Source of the DNA: Rana temporaria | Lineage: Eukaryota; Chordata; Amphibia; Anura; Ranidae | Length of the DNA stretch: 64,000 nt | Reading direction: 5' to 3' | NCBI RefSeq assembly: GCF_905171775.1 | Contig: NC_053495.1 | Coordinates: 108,362,909 to 108,426,908, forward strand | Part shown: positions 11,564-22,197 of the stretch, piece by piece | How the letters are laid out: the number at the start of each line of letters is the position of its first letter | Position numbering within the stretch: position 1 is the stretch's first letter | Position numbers and translations under genes: made by a program | The notes under the pieces: model-generated | What the model was told of the DNA's origin: nothing | Seen by the model: only the letters and a program-made list of their open reading frames with translations | The model's database searches: none

Positions 11564-11987
11564 GGCCCTGTACACACGAGCGAATATCCGATGAAAACGG
11601 TCCGCCGGTACACACCATCAGATCAAAATCCCTGGGGAAAACATACGCGGTGACGTGGCCGCGCCGTCGCCACGACGATGACGCGTCAACGTGTGCGACC
11701 CTGGAAGGTAAATACTTCCACGCATGCGTAAAATCACTTAGACGCATGCGAGGAATGGGGATCGGTCGGACTTATACGGTGAGTCTGTACAGACGACCGG
11801 ATAAGTCCGACGGACAGGTTTCCAGCAGATAGATTTCTTAGCATGCTAAGAAATTTTTGAAAAACGGTCGGCTGGACAAATGTCCGCCGAAAAATGTCCG
11901 CTAGGCCGTTCACACGACTGGATTTGTCTGCTGGAACTGATCCGCGGATAAATCCCAACGAACAGATCCGGTCGTGTGTACGGGGCC
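11564..11987. repeat. PIF/Harbinger-like MITE, family F
   Basis: The ends are GGCCCTGTACACACGA and CGTGTGTACGGGGCC. The right half is an inverted version of the left. A family A MITE follows after only three bases (ATA, 11988-11990). Confidence 0.78.
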
Positions 11988-11990
11988 ATA

Positions 11991-12642
11991 GGGCCAGATT
12001 CACAAAAGGGATACGACGGCGTTTCTCCTGATACCCCGCCGTATCCCTGTTTCTAACTATGCGACTGATTCATAGAATCAGTTACGCATAGATAGCCCTA
12101 AGATCCGACAGGTGTAATAGTTTTACACTGTCGGATCTTAGGATGCAGTACCGCGGCCGCCGCTGGGGGGAGTTCGTGTCGTAAACCAGCGGCAGGAATG
12201 CAAATTAGGAGTTACGGCGGATCCCCGATGGATTTTCGCGTTCGCTATGTCGCCGCTAGTCTAGTTTCCCGTCGCAAAGTTAGTCGTCGTTTTAGGTGCC
12301 CTAACTTTAGTCAGCAAACGTATTGCTGTCTAAAGTATGGCCGTCGTTCCCGCTTCGAAATGTAAAATTTAACGTCGTTTGCGTAACACGTCCGGGAATA
12401 CGGAAGTACGCTACACGCGTCGCCGTTCGAAAACATGACGTCACGGCGCGCAAAGCATGGCGGGAGTTAGGAAACGGAGCATGCGCAGTAGGTCCGGCGC
12501 GGCATGCGCAGTAGGTCCGGAGGCCGCGGGCGTAGTTTTCATCGCAAGTGCTTTGTGAATCAGGTACTTGCGATGAAAACTTGCGGCGGTGTAACGTATC
12601 TACGATACGTTACGCCACCGCGATTCTACGTGAATCTGGCCC
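11991..12642. repeat. MITE family A, 652 bp
   Basis: The ends GGGCCAGATTCAC and GTGAATCTGGCCC are perfect inverted repeats of 13 bp. Internal palindromic arms such as TACTTGCGATGAAAAC and its partner lie either side of 12545. Non-coding and rich in CpG. Confidence 0.8.
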
Positions 12643-12662
12643 TTATTGCTCTCAATTGAGAC

Positions 12663-13143
12663 AAGTACGCACAAGATACGTCGTTTACGTAAGACATACG
12701 CCGGTGTAAAGTTACCCCTCATAAAGCAGGCGTAAGTCATGTTAGGTATGGACGTCGGAAACGTACGAACAGCGTCGTATTTTACGTTGTTTGCGTAAGT
12801 CGTCCGTGAATGGGGCTGTGCATAGGTTACGTTCACGTCGACTAAGCATTGAGCGGGCGTAATTTACTTTGAAAATTCGACGTGATACTGAGCATGCGCG
12901 CATGCGCCGTTCGTAAAAAGCATCATTTACGTGGGGTCACAACACATTTACATACAACACGCCCCCTAACAGACTATTTTGAATTAGGCGGGCTTACGCT
13001 GTGTCAGATACACTACGCCGCCGTAACTTAGAGCGCAAGTTGTTTCTGAATACAGGACATGGCGCTCTAAGTTACGGCGGCGTAGTGTATCTGAGATACG
13101 CTACGCCCGATTAAAGATAGGCATTTGTATGTGAATCTGGGCC
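12663..13143. repeat. MITE family A, 5'-truncated copy
   Basis: The interior (GTAAGACATACGCCGGTG onward) and right end GTGAATCTGGGCC match family A. The left terminus is missing; about 20 bases separate it from the previous copy. Confidence 0.65.
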
Positions 13144-13190
13144 ACGGTCTATAAACTGAAAAAAAAATAGTAGGCTTTACTTAAACATAT

Positions 13191-13933
13191 GGGCCCAGAT
13201 TCAGAAAGAAGTTACGTCAGCGTATCTCCAGATACACCGTCGTAACTCCGAATGCGGGCCGTCGCATCTCGGCGCCTGATTCATAGAATCAGATACGCCT
13301 CAATGTTGCCTAGATACAAGCGGTGTAAGTCTCCTACGCCGTCGTATCTTAGGGTGCAATATTTACGCTGATCGCTAGGGGCGCTTCCCTAGACTTCCTT
13401 GTTGAATATGCAAATTAGGTAGATACGCCTATTCAGAAACGTACGTCCGCCCGGCGCATTTTTTTACGTCGTTTACATAAGGCTTTTTCCGGCATAAAGT
13501 TACCCCTGCTCTATGAGGCGTAGCCAATGTTAAGTATGGACGTCAGGCCAGCATCGAATTTTGCGTTGTTTACGTTGTTTGCGTAAGTCGTACGTGAATA
13601 GGGCTGTGCGTAAGTTACGTTCACGTCTAAAGCATTGACTATTTACGGCGTAATTTGGAGCATGCGCACTGGAATATTTTCATGGACGGCGCATGCGCCG
13701 TTCGTTGAGAACGTATATTATGTGGGGTCACGGCTAATTAGCATACAACACGCCCCCTACAGCCTATTCTGAATTACGCGGGCTTACGCCGGCCAATATA
13801 CGTTACTCCGCCGTAACTTTAGGCGCAAGTTCTTTCTGAATACAGGACTTGCCTCTCAAAGTTACAGCGGCGTAGCCTATATGAGATACGCTAAGCCAGC
13901 ATAACATTACGCATTTTTATCTGAATCTGGGCC
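13191..13933. repeat. MITE family A, 743 bp
   Basis: The ends GGGCCCAGATTCAG and CTGAATCTGGGCC are inverted repeats. It sits between units of the 36-bp minisatellite. Internal hairpin arms and CpG-rich content match the other A copies. Confidence 0.78.
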
Positions 13934-14007
13934 GAGGTCTAGAAACTTGAAAAATGTAGTTGGCTTTTCAGTCTATAAATTGGAAAAATGTAGTTGGCTT
14001 TACTTAA

Positions 14008-14873
14008 CCTCCCTGGCGGTATGATTCTTTCAGAAAAAAGGTGCTGAAAGCGGTACCATTATTTGCAAGGAAATTTGGCGTTTTATACTGTAGGCCTGTA
14101 ATTTTTAGGAATAACTCATTTAAATCTGACCAAACAAGAGTCTTGTAGGCATCCCGGGTATGACATTTTTTTAAAAAACAAAATTATAAATTATAATATA
14201 ATAAATAATTATAAATAATTATAACAAATAATAATATAATTATAATAAAAATTATTCAATAAAGTAATCAACTCAAAATCACTGAAATTTGCTCAGTTGC
14301 AGAATTGTCGCTGTCATTACTTTTATTTTTTTATGACGGATTTCCCCACAAATCGCTATCGCACAATTCTGCAAGTGATTATAATTTATTATCGCTGTTT
14401 TCTAGCTGCTCTAAAACCATTTTTGACATAAAGGGACACTTTTGGTTGCTATGGACAATCTACAGTTTGCAGGGAGAAAGAACAGTTTTTATTATATAAA
14501 AGTACATGTAGGGCACAGGGCAGACCACTAGGGACAAGGGGGGTGTGTATTTTTTACATATAGTATTGTAATCTATAAGATTACAGTATACTGTGTGTAT
14601 TGTGTTTGTTTACATTTTTTAATTTGGCGCCGTTCTCCGCCCCCGTGCGTCGAAACGTTGCAGGGAACGGAGATCGGCGGCACAGGAGGATGCTGTGTGA
14701 ATCGAGCGAGCACCCGCTCGCTCACACAGCGCAGTGGCATCGCTGGATCCAGGGACAAGGTAAGTAAACACTGTCTGTGGATGCTGCGAGGCAAGCCCGA
14801 GTCTAACTCGGGGTTACCGATCGCAGCACAGAAATCAAACCCCGAGTCAGACTCAGGAACACTGCCAGGAGGG
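14008..14873 (+). repeat. TTAA-type MITE, family H, 866 bp
   Basis: It starts CCTCCCTGGCGGTATGATTC after TTAA (14004-14007) and ends CTGCCAGGAGGG before TTAC, a one-base change from TTAA. A second copy of identical length is at 50855-51720. A minus-strand frame (14573-14794) is shared by both copies but has no known domain and I do not call it a gene. Confidence 0.82.
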
Positions 14874-14985
14874 TTACAAATATAGTTCCAGACAAGTTAA
14901 GGTATGTATTCCTAACTTAAAACTGTAAAAACTCTATAAACTGAAAAAAAATGGTTGGCTTTAGTTAAAACAACAAAGTTGAAAA

Positions 14986-15786
14986 CGTGACAAGTCTAAT
15001 GAACGAGCCCCTAGCGTTCATGCGATGCTCCATGGGACAGTACAAAGTGCTGCCGCAATTCCTGTCTATTCCACCCCCCCTGTTTCTTTACAGTTAGGTT
15101 GCTCCGGGTGATGGCAGGATTCAGAGCAGCATAGCAACAGCCCCCTGGCTAATTCGGGAGGGATTGAGCCGGGCAGTGTTTTTAAAAGCTGGCAGCTTTC
15201 CTGCTCCATCTCACAGCCTGAGGGGACGACGCAGAAGAAGGAACCGTGCTGCTGCAGCCTGTGTAGCTCCAAGAGGTAACAAGAGAAAGAGGTTGAGAAG
15301 TGAAGATTCTACCTCTTCTTCTGTGAGGCCCCGTACACACGACCAGTTTCCTCGGCAGAATTCAGCTTCCGACCGAGTTTCTGGCTGAATTCTGCCGAGG
15401 AAACTGGTCGTGTGTACACTTTCGGCCGAGGAAGCCGACGAGGAGCTTGACGAGGAAATAGAGAACATGTTCTCTATTTCCTCGTTGTTCTATGGGAGCT
15501 CTCGGCCCGCCGAGCTCCTCGGCGGCTTCAGGGCTGAACTGGCCGAGGAACTCGATGTGTTTGGCACGTCGAGTTCCTCGGCCGTGTGTACGGGGCCTAA
15601 GAGTGAATGTGAAGCAGGCAAGGTCACGCTCCAGTCACAGAGCCAGAAGTGAACCACCTCAGCCAGCAGCTGTGGGCTGTTCTAGTGAGGTGACAGTGTC
15701 TGGGCAGCCTGTCAGCGTGGACCGCAGTCATGGTGAGAGAAATTATTTAAACTTAATTGAATTAGGTAAAGTAGTTGGTTCTTAAA
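14986..15786 (+). other. Unassigned region, possible leader of the Ngaro-like element
   Basis: Apart from the F element at 15327-15597 there is GC-richer sequence with no known protein. It ends in CATGGTGAGAGAAATT at about 15729, a splice-donor-like site. An acceptor-like TTTTTTCACAG lies at 16217-16227 just before gag. A spliced leader for the Ngaro-like element is possible but unproven. Confidence 0.3.
15327..15597. repeat. Palindromic MITE, family F, 271 bp
   Basis: The ends are GGCCCCGTACACACGA and CGTGTGTACGGGGCC. The flanks are TGA and TAA, a decayed TWA duplication. Most of its length folds back on itself, for example GAATTCTGCCGAGGAAACTG against its upstream partner. Confidence 0.8.
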
Positions 15787-16145
15787 GCAGGCCATACACA
15801 GTCGAATTTCGAACAAATTTTCTTTTCAAAATCAGAAAGTTTTTTTTTTGTGATCCGATGATTTTCGAAATTCGGCCGACCAAACCTTCATGTTGCCGGG
15901 AATATTAGTTTCTCTCCGGGAATATTGTTTTCTCTCCGGGAATATTCTTTTCTCGCACGATTCTCCCATCATTGATCAGAAAATCGTTTGTTTTTCAAAA
16001 AATTACCAAAATGTCGGATTTCTCAAATTTGTTTGCCGTGCGAAAATCGGCTGTTGCTGCAGCCCACTAACGGTACGAAATTCGTACGAAAATTCTTTAA
16101 TACGATTTTCGAAAGAAAAAATTCTTTCGAAATTCGAACCATGTA
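15787..16145. repeat. MITE-like repeat with F-like ends
   Basis: It begins GGCCATACACAGTCGAA near 15793 and closes near TTCGAACCATGTATG. Inside, 'ctccgggaatatt' is repeated three times at about 19-bp spacing (15896-15950). Terminal repeats are weak, so boundaries are approximate. Confidence 0.45.
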
Positions 16146-16260
16146 TGTACTTGCTAAAATTAATTAATCTAGTATGTATGTGGTATGTATGTGGTATGAT
16201 TATGTCTGATAACACTGTTTTTTCACAGGGTAACCCACTATTGAAGTAAGTATTAACCCT

Positions 16261-16925
16261 TTGAATTCAAGGGTCTCTATGATGGATAAATTACCTGTTA
16301 ATGATTTTAAAACAGTTGTTTCTTTACCTTCTTCTTCTCCTTCGCTAAACTCTTTACCTGTAAAATCTCTGGTTTCTGAAACATGCCTTAAAGAGGCGCT
16401 TCCCTGTGAACTGTCCCCTCTGGGTTTTCATTTGACTATGGTGGTGAAAGAAAAAATTTGGCAAGGGGAATTTATAGACATACTATCTTTGCTTCCTTCT
16501 TCTAAAGAATTACTGTTGAAATCTGAGAAAACAATAGATGACAGGTCTGAAGAAGATAGGAGGAGGGCAATTTCTCTGACTTTTCAGAATTGGCTTCAAG
16601 CCTTTTTTTTTTTTCTTCAGTGATTGGGGAACGTTTCTCTGACAAGTGTTCAGGGCTATTTCAACACCTGGATATAGTGGCGGAGGCTTGCCATCATTTT
16701 GGAGGCATCTCCTGGTTCAGCTGTGATGAGAGCTTCAGGCAGAAGCTTTTAGTAAATCCTTTCCTCCGTAGTGGGTCAAGGATGTAGGCTTGTGGCTGAA
16801 TCAGATGCTCCCGCAAAGGCAGCAGTACATTCAGAGGCCACAAACTACAACTAGTTCTTAGTCTACTTTTCGTAAGGGAGTATGCTACGCTTTTAATGAT
16901 TCCCAATGTAGATTCTTATCCAATT
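16261..16925 (+). pseudogene. Ngaro/DIRS-like Gag pseudogene
   Basis: Gag packages the element RNA into particles. From ATG at 16261 one frame runs to a T-tract near 16605, where a frameshift occurs. The protein continues as GERFSDKCSGLFQHLD and FGGISWFSCDESFRQK, then shifts again to KDVGLWLNQMLPQRQQ (about 16775-16825). A cysteine motif start, KGVCYAFNDSQC, reads at about 16875-16910, as expected for the zinc-binding C-terminus of this Gag class. The gene is cut at about 16925 by the next insertion. At least two frameshifts make it non-functional. The family call rests on the WF-DESFRQK and CYAFNDSQC signatures recalled from DIRS-group Gag proteins. Confidence 0.68.
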
Positions 16926-16927
16926 GC

Positions 16928-18418
16928 TTATCACAACGGAAAATATCGCGCTAAGGGATATGAAGTGCTAAAAATTAATCAAAAATAAATTAACAAAACT
17001 GTGTTAAGGTAATAACTAAAGCTGCAACCTTTTACCACATGTGATAGACATATGAAAACAAAATGAATACCAAAAATAAGATTGCGCTGAATTATCACAA
17101 AATATTATTTGTGAAAAAACAAACCAAAAAAATAATATCACTGTATTAATGAGAAGAATTTTTACTTTTATGAAAAATCAAAATTATTCCAAATACTCTT
17201 TAGTGTAATGCCACGTACAGACGGTCGTTTTTTGTGATAGAAAAAAACGTTGTTTTTTGTGATAGAAAAAAACGACGTTTTATGTGATGAAAAAAACGAC
17301 GTTTTTCAAACTTCATTTTCAAAAACGATGTAGCATACACACCATCGTTTTTTTCCAAAAGCTCTAGCAAAGCGCGGTTACGTTCAGCACGTACGACGGC
17401 ACTCTGTTCCATTCAAACTCGCTTCATAACTTGCTTCTGAGCATGCGCGGGTTTAAAAACTTTGTTTTAAACGTCGTTTTGCCCACACACTATCATTTTA
17501 AATGACACAAAAAACGACGTTTTGAAAAACGACACAAAAAATTCAAGCATGTTCGAATTTTTTTTTTGTCGTTTTTCAGAAGACATAAAACAACGTTTTC
17601 CCCACACACGGTCATTTTAAATGACGTTTTCAAAAATGTCTTTTTTTTTCATCACAAAAAACGACTGTGTGTACGCGGCATAACTCATGTGCTGATATAT
17701 AAATAAAGACATGTAAACCATATATTCAAATTAATTGAATTCAGTCCAAACTCAAAACATAAAGTGAAAGCTCAGGGTAATTAACCCCACACAATATGTG
17801 ACTCCTAAAAACAATTGTCCATAGAGAGAAAAAATCGATTTCACAGATGTAAATTGAGAGGAATAAAGGTGAAGAAAAACTCCACCACCGATCGAAGTAT
17901 AGTTTGAGTCGAATGTAGAAAATCCACCGAAGAAGTGGTAGGTATTAAACTCTTACCAGACGGCCAAACAAGTACAGCATAACGATCCACTCAATCCCAG
18001 AAGGAGGGGGGGGGGAAACTGCAACACTCCACGGTGGTCAGCTGGTCCTTGCCTGGTTGTAAAGATCCCAGTCTTCCTCCAGGAACAAACTCGGCTTACC
18101 TCGAGGCTCCAAAACGCCAATATAGTACCCAAGAAGGAATAAATGCTCGGATAGTGAAGTACCGCAAGGGAAAAACTCTGGATTTTATTTAAAAATTATG
18201 TGTATCCAATGCACAGTACTCACAGGTAAAAACAAATAAAAGACAAGATGTAAAACGAATGTGCGCCCGTGCTTCCGGGGTTACGTTTCGACGTGATGAT
18301 GTCAGTGCGTGGCTCCGCCCTGACTAGTTTCGACGTGAACAGTCGTTCTCTAAGGGCACGGGCGACGCACTGAGCCGTCACCATTTTAAACCACAGAGCG
18401 GCAACCAGCGGCAACAAT
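16928..18418 (-). mobile_element. Penelope-like terminal-repeat piece inside the Ngaro-like element (candidate)
   Basis: It abuts gag on one side and the RNase H region on the other, so it replaced the polymerase region. On the minus strand it has CACGTCGAAAC twice (18337-18327 and 18295-18285), then about 1.3 kb of AT-rich sequence ending near 'tagcgcgatattttcc'. This resembles the terminal repeats of frog Penelope-like elements. No reverse transcriptase was found. A G-family MITE is nested at 17209-17680. Confidence 0.42.
17209..17680. repeat. PIF/Harbinger-like MITE, family G, TAA duplication
   Basis: The ends TGCCACGTACAGACGGTCG and GTGTGTACGCGGCA are flanked by TAA on both sides (17206-17208, 17681-17683). 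It is rich in AAAAACGACG-type palindromic pieces. The small minus-strand ORF at 17200-17412 is within the repeat. Confidence 0.83.
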
Positions 18419-19110
18419 CTTGAGAATGAGGTTACTCATTTCTAATTTTCTGACCAGAAGAAAGGTGCTCTTGCGCGTGGTTCAGTTCTTACTGGGACTC
18501 TCCGCTTTTGCATCTAGGGTAATCCCGGTGGCTAGAATTTTTTCACGAAGATTTGCTTTGGCCACTAAAGGGTTGACAAATCCTCTTTTTCATGTTTCTA
18601 TTGCACGTCTCATTAAGGAGGATTTGAGGGTCTGGGACCAATTCCTGTAAAATTTTAATGGAAATACGGTATGGCGGAGTGATTTCATTGAAGACCTGGA
18701 TATCCGCCTGTTTACAGACACATCAGGTTCGGTTGGCGCTTTCCTGGACGGTCACTGGTGTGCTGACAGATGGCCTGAGTCCTGGAGGTTGCCGGATATT
18801 ATCCATAACCTGGTCTTGCTAGAGTTATTCCTGGTGGTAGGTAGTGGCTATTACCATTTGGCATAAACAGTTTGAGAACAAACGGGTAATCCTTCACACG
18901 GACAATAAAAGAGTGTTTTTTGCCATTAATTGTCTGTCATCAAAATCGGTAGGTATAAAAAATTACTTCATTTTTTGGTGCTGCAATGCATGACATTTAA
19001 TATTTGGCTAAAAGCAAAACATATCCCTGGTTTTACTAATGATATCGCAGATTCTTTATCTCGTTCACAGTTCCAGAGGTTTCGGCTACTCGCTCCAGAG
19101 GCGGATCAAG
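18419..19110 (+). pseudogene. Ngaro/DIRS-like RT thumb and RNase H pseudogene
   Basis: This part follows the missing polymerase core. It reads LGLSAFASRVIPVARIFSRR (about 18500-18555), then the RNase H domain. The RNase H acidic positions look present: D in LFTDTSGSVGAFLDG (about 18710), E in LVLLELFL (about 18815) and D in ILHTDNKRVFFAI (about 18895-18930). The domain closes with the DIRS-group signature HIPGFTNDIADSLSRSQFQRF (about 19020-19080). RNase H removes RNA from the hybrid during reverse transcription. A stop after 18648 and frameshifts near 18845 disable it. The end overlaps the start of the recombinase frame. Confidence 0.75.
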
Positions 19111-19120
19111 AAGGTTTCTC

Positions 19121-20039
19121 ATGCCCAGATTCTCTCTGGGGCCTGATCTGGAATTAATGGAGATGAACATAAGGAATTCTGTTGCCCCTAAGACTCGGGA
19201 AGAATATTCTCAATCCTGGTTTAGGTGGTGTAACTTTTGTGCAGAAGCTAATCTTTCGGTTAGTTCGGTGGATGCATATACAGCTCTATGCTTTGTTTCC
19301 TTCTTAATTAAGGATAATCTCAGTCTGGCCTCAGTGAATAACGATTTTACCCAGTGTTTAATTTTTCTAAAAATGTCTGGTTCTCTTGCTCTCTCTTCTT
19401 TTTTCCGCTTAAGCAAGCAATGAAGGGTTTCAGAAGGTCTGTCCCAGCGGTTGACAATAGACGTCCCATTTCTTCTGAATTATTGATTAAACCAATATCC
19501 ACATTGGAATTAGTTTGTTTTTCTCCATTTGAGACTTCTTTGTTCAGAGCGGTTTTTGTCATAGCATTCTTTGGTGCTTTCAGAGTGGGGGAGCTTACAG
19601 CACCTAATAAGTTTTCAGCATCCTTTTTAGAGTTTTCTTATATCTCTATTAACGAAGACTCGATTAAGATTTTTTTTCCATAGGTCAAAGATGGACCAAT
19701 TAGGGAAGAGTCGTTGGATAACCCTTTACAGAGCTCCTTTACAGAGCATTTGTCCAGTTTTCAGTGTTGCGCAATATCTTTCCATTCACCCCGTTTGGCC
19801 AGGTTCGTTTTTTATTCACAATAATTTGTCTCCGTTGACAAGATTCCAGTTTTCATTTGTCCTGTCTTCCTGCCTTAAAAAACATAATCTTTCTGGCTTT
19901 CACTCCATATTCCTTCAGGATAGGTGTGGCTACTGAGGCCAGCCTTCTTGGTTTTTCTAATGAAAGTCTTAAAAAATTGGGGCGTTGGGATAGTAATAGA
20001 TTTAAGTCGTATGTCTGTCCTGACCTTGTCATTATGTGA
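19121..20039 (+). pseudogene. Tyrosine recombinase pseudogene of the Ngaro-like element
   Basis: Tyrosine recombinases integrate circular DIRS-group DNA by strand exchange. The N-terminal SAM-like part reads KTREEYSQSWFRWCNFC (about 19187-19240). After a frameshift near 19420 the catalytic domain follows: box I GAFRVGELTAP with its Arg (about 19570-19605), then box II YSFRIGVATEA. There the normal HxxR is YxxR, one C-to-T step from His. LGRWDSN follows with the Trp/His position, then KSYV with the likely nucleophilic Tyr (about 20010-20020). Stops near 19681 and another frame change interrupt the chain. Both the frameshifts and the His loss predict no activity. Family assignment is strong from the R..R..W..Y layout. 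Confidence 0.82.
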
Positions 20040-20392
20040 TTTTCCTAGGTGTTTCCAAGCATGTCATTTGGATAATAGGACATTCCTTTGTTTTTTGGGC
20101 CAAAATGAGAACTTCCATCAGGAGTGGCAAAACTAATCTCGGATTGGATAAAGAACGTTTCCAGGTTTTATGGTGGGGTGTAAGGGGTTTGAGATGGGGG
20201 AATTTAAAGGAGCAGTTGATTTTCTTGTCAGGAGAATGGCCTTCGCCGGATGTTCTTATCATTCATGCAGGGGCTAATGACCTGGCATATTCAACTCCCC
20301 ATTATGAGTCTCCCTTGTGACATTCCTAACATAGCCGTCACCCAATGGGATGCTAAAGGGATTAAGCTGCTGGATGATATCCTTTTACATAT
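20036..20392 (+). pseudogene. SGNH/GDSL-like hydrolase ORF of the Ngaro-like element, truncated
   Basis: The frame overlaps the recombinase end by a few bases. Block I reads IIGHSFVFWA, with GHS where esterases have GDS. Block III reads DVLIIHAGANDLA, matching the GxND block. The C-terminal block with the catalytic Asp and His is missing: the frame ends at 20320, and homology seems to fade by 20392 where L1 sequence begins. The substrate and role of this domain in the element are unknown to me. Its position directly after the recombinase supports an Ngaro-like rather than DIRS1-like origin. Confidence 0.65.
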
Positions 20393-20782
20393 ATGCAGAT
20401 AGCACATTTCCTACACTTCAATCAATCAATTAATATCTCACTATCCTGGAAAATTGCCCAATTTCTCTCAACTCGGGGGCATTTCTTTAATGTACAATGT
20501 ATTTACCAACAAGGATACATTTATCAAATCCTCTACTATCAGAGCATGGGAACATTAATTATGGTCAGTATACTCAGATGAGCAGTTTCCAGCTGCAATT
20601 ATTTCCACCTACTCTGCTACAAAAACATAAAATTTGTTGATATCTGACTCCCCATAGGATATCTAAATTCGCACCACAGTCATCACCTTTATGTTGGAGG
20701 AAGAGTGGAGCAGTAGGCACTCTCTACCACATACTGTGATCCTGCCCAGAAGTGTTGTCTCTTTGGCTAGCGGTATTCTGTC
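20393..20782 (+). pseudogene. L1 ORF2 C-terminal fragment
   Basis: The readable part is the cysteine-rich C-terminus of L1 ORF2: CWRKSGAVGTLYHI then CPE (about 20694-20755), equivalent to the CWRC-x-GTLLHxWWECP signature. Upstream sequence is too decayed to align by eye. The right edge is cut by a family C fragment. It is separate from the L1 that starts at 20847. Confidence 0.6.
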
Positions 20783-20846
20783 TTAATAACCACTAAAGCC
20801 CCAGACCATTTTGCAGCTAAAGGACCAGGCCACTTTTTGCGACGCG
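20783..20846 (+). repeat. Family C terminal fragment
   Basis: TTAATAACCACTAAAGCCCC and the following 'gaccattttgcag' match the start of family C. Only about 60 bp are kept before the CpG-rich leader of the next L1. Confidence 0.55.
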
Positions 20847-21198
20847 TGAAGCTCAGCTCCGCTCCCCGCCGGCCTGTTATTCATACGCTCGCACAGCACA
20901 CTTGCTCCGTCCCCAGCCACCCCAGGGATTCGTTCCATGGCCCGGAAGAAGCCATACTCATTCCCACAGATGCCGCCGGCATACATACCGAAAACAGCCC
21001 GCACCTGTCACTTTGGATACATTCTCCACCGGCCGGCCTGCTTACTTACCTACCACAAGGCTTCCGATTTCCCCGTTCGCCGCAACAAGTGTCCCTCCAG
21101 TGCTTGCTGTCCCAGGAGCCCGTTTTTAAAGATTTGTAGCCTAGTGGCCTCCTTTGCAGCCACCATGATATAGAGTGGTGAGTGACTGTAAAATCAAG

Positions 21199-22197
21199 AT
21201 GGCGGTGGCAACGCAGCTAACATCTCTGCAAAAGCCTTCCTCACAGTCACTGCGTGTATCATCACACAACATGACTGGTGAGACAAATAAAGTGTCCACT
21301 AAATCAGCTTTAATATCACCAGAAACAGATATTTTTTCTTCACAATCTGATGTGAACGAGGCTTTAGGGGAATAATTATTTAATCAAGAGAGCCAACATA
21401 ATAGCTCTTTTTGTACCTCCAGCATACTAACTAAACCACCACCAGCTGATGATTCTGGAGACCCCATTCTTTTAGCCAGGTTTTCTACATTACTGGACCA
21501 AGGTCTAGAAAAAAACAGTAAACGCATCATTTCTGACATTAAAGGTGAATTTCAAGAACTGGGGACACGCATAAAAACTCTAGAAAACTCACTGGAAGAC
21601 ACTATCACCAAAACCAACCTGAATACTGATTGTATAGGGTCTATTCACAAGAAACTGGACGAGGTTTTAAATATGATTGACGATTTGGAAAACCGATCTC
21701 ATCGCTACAACTTTAGAGTTCGAAGAATTCCTGAACATTTTAAAGATTCTGAAACCATTGTCAAGGAACTGATTTTACACCTTATCCCAGAACTACCCAT
21801 CCACAAGATGGAACTAGACCGAGTCCACAGAGCCCTAACTGCGCCTCGATCAGATGGTGTTCCGAGGGATATTATAGTTAAACCTCATTACAATGAAGTA
21901 AAAGAGAGAGTGATGGCTAAAGCAAGAGTGATCGCAGACTTATGCCTGAGAGAACATTCTATACAGATCTTTGATGACATTTCACCTGCTACTATACAAA
22001 AACTCAGAGCAATGAAACCCTTATTACAACCACTCATTGCTAATAACATCAAATACCATTGGGCCTTCCTGTTCCGATTGAACTTCACCTTCCAAAAGAA
22101 AAAACACGCTTTCTCAACTTGGTCTGAGGGTGAAACACTACTCAAAAATCTAGGATTGATCTCTACTGATCCTGAAAATACCCCCCGCACCCCATAA
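21199..22197 (+). pseudogene. L1 ORF1 RNA-binding protein, one in-frame stop
   Basis: The frame from ATG at 21199 (MAVATQLTSLQ) runs 333 codons including the stop at 22197. It is interrupted only by TAA at 21373-21375. After a Ser/Thr-rich N-terminus come heptad-like coiled-coil residues (about 21500-21690: FQELGTRIKTLENSLED, IHKKLDEVLNMIDDLEN). The RRM-like domain follows (HRYNFRVRRIPEHF, about 21700-21742), then the C-terminal domain (PRDIIVKPHY; LREHSIQIFDDISP; FQKKKHAFSTW). The usual RGIP motif is RRIP here. These proteins coat LINE RNA as trimers. One nonsense mutation in otherwise open sequence implies recent decay or a sequencing change. Confidence 0.85.

Larger units (their letters stand above)
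13144..14985 (+). repeat. Dispersed units of a ~36-bp minisatellite hosting MITEs
   Basis: Four related units, each with CTATAAA(C/T)TG-A(n) then TTGGCTTTA, lie at about 13148-13185, 13934-13965, 13968-14005 and 14932-14970. The MITEs at 13191-13933 and 14008-14873 separate them. A small tandem array was therefore the original site, later split by insertions. Confidence 0.55.
16200..20392 (+). mobile_element. Ngaro/DIRS-like tyrosine-recombinase retrotransposon, decayed
   Basis: In order the element keeps gag, RNase H, a tyrosine recombinase and an SGNH-like hydrolase. These retrotransposons integrate as circles via the recombinase and leave no target duplication. A hydrolase-type extra ORF is, as I recall, a feature of Ngaro elements rather than DIRS1 proper. 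The polymerase core (motifs A to C) is absent; a Penelope-like piece with a MITE occupies 16928-18418. Frameshifts are present in every gene. Termini were not found. Confidence 0.78.

Noticed and set aside
18285..18337. A third hammerhead ribozyme
   Set aside because: GTCGAAAC occurs twice on the minus strand, but no CTGANGA box is correctly placed before either.
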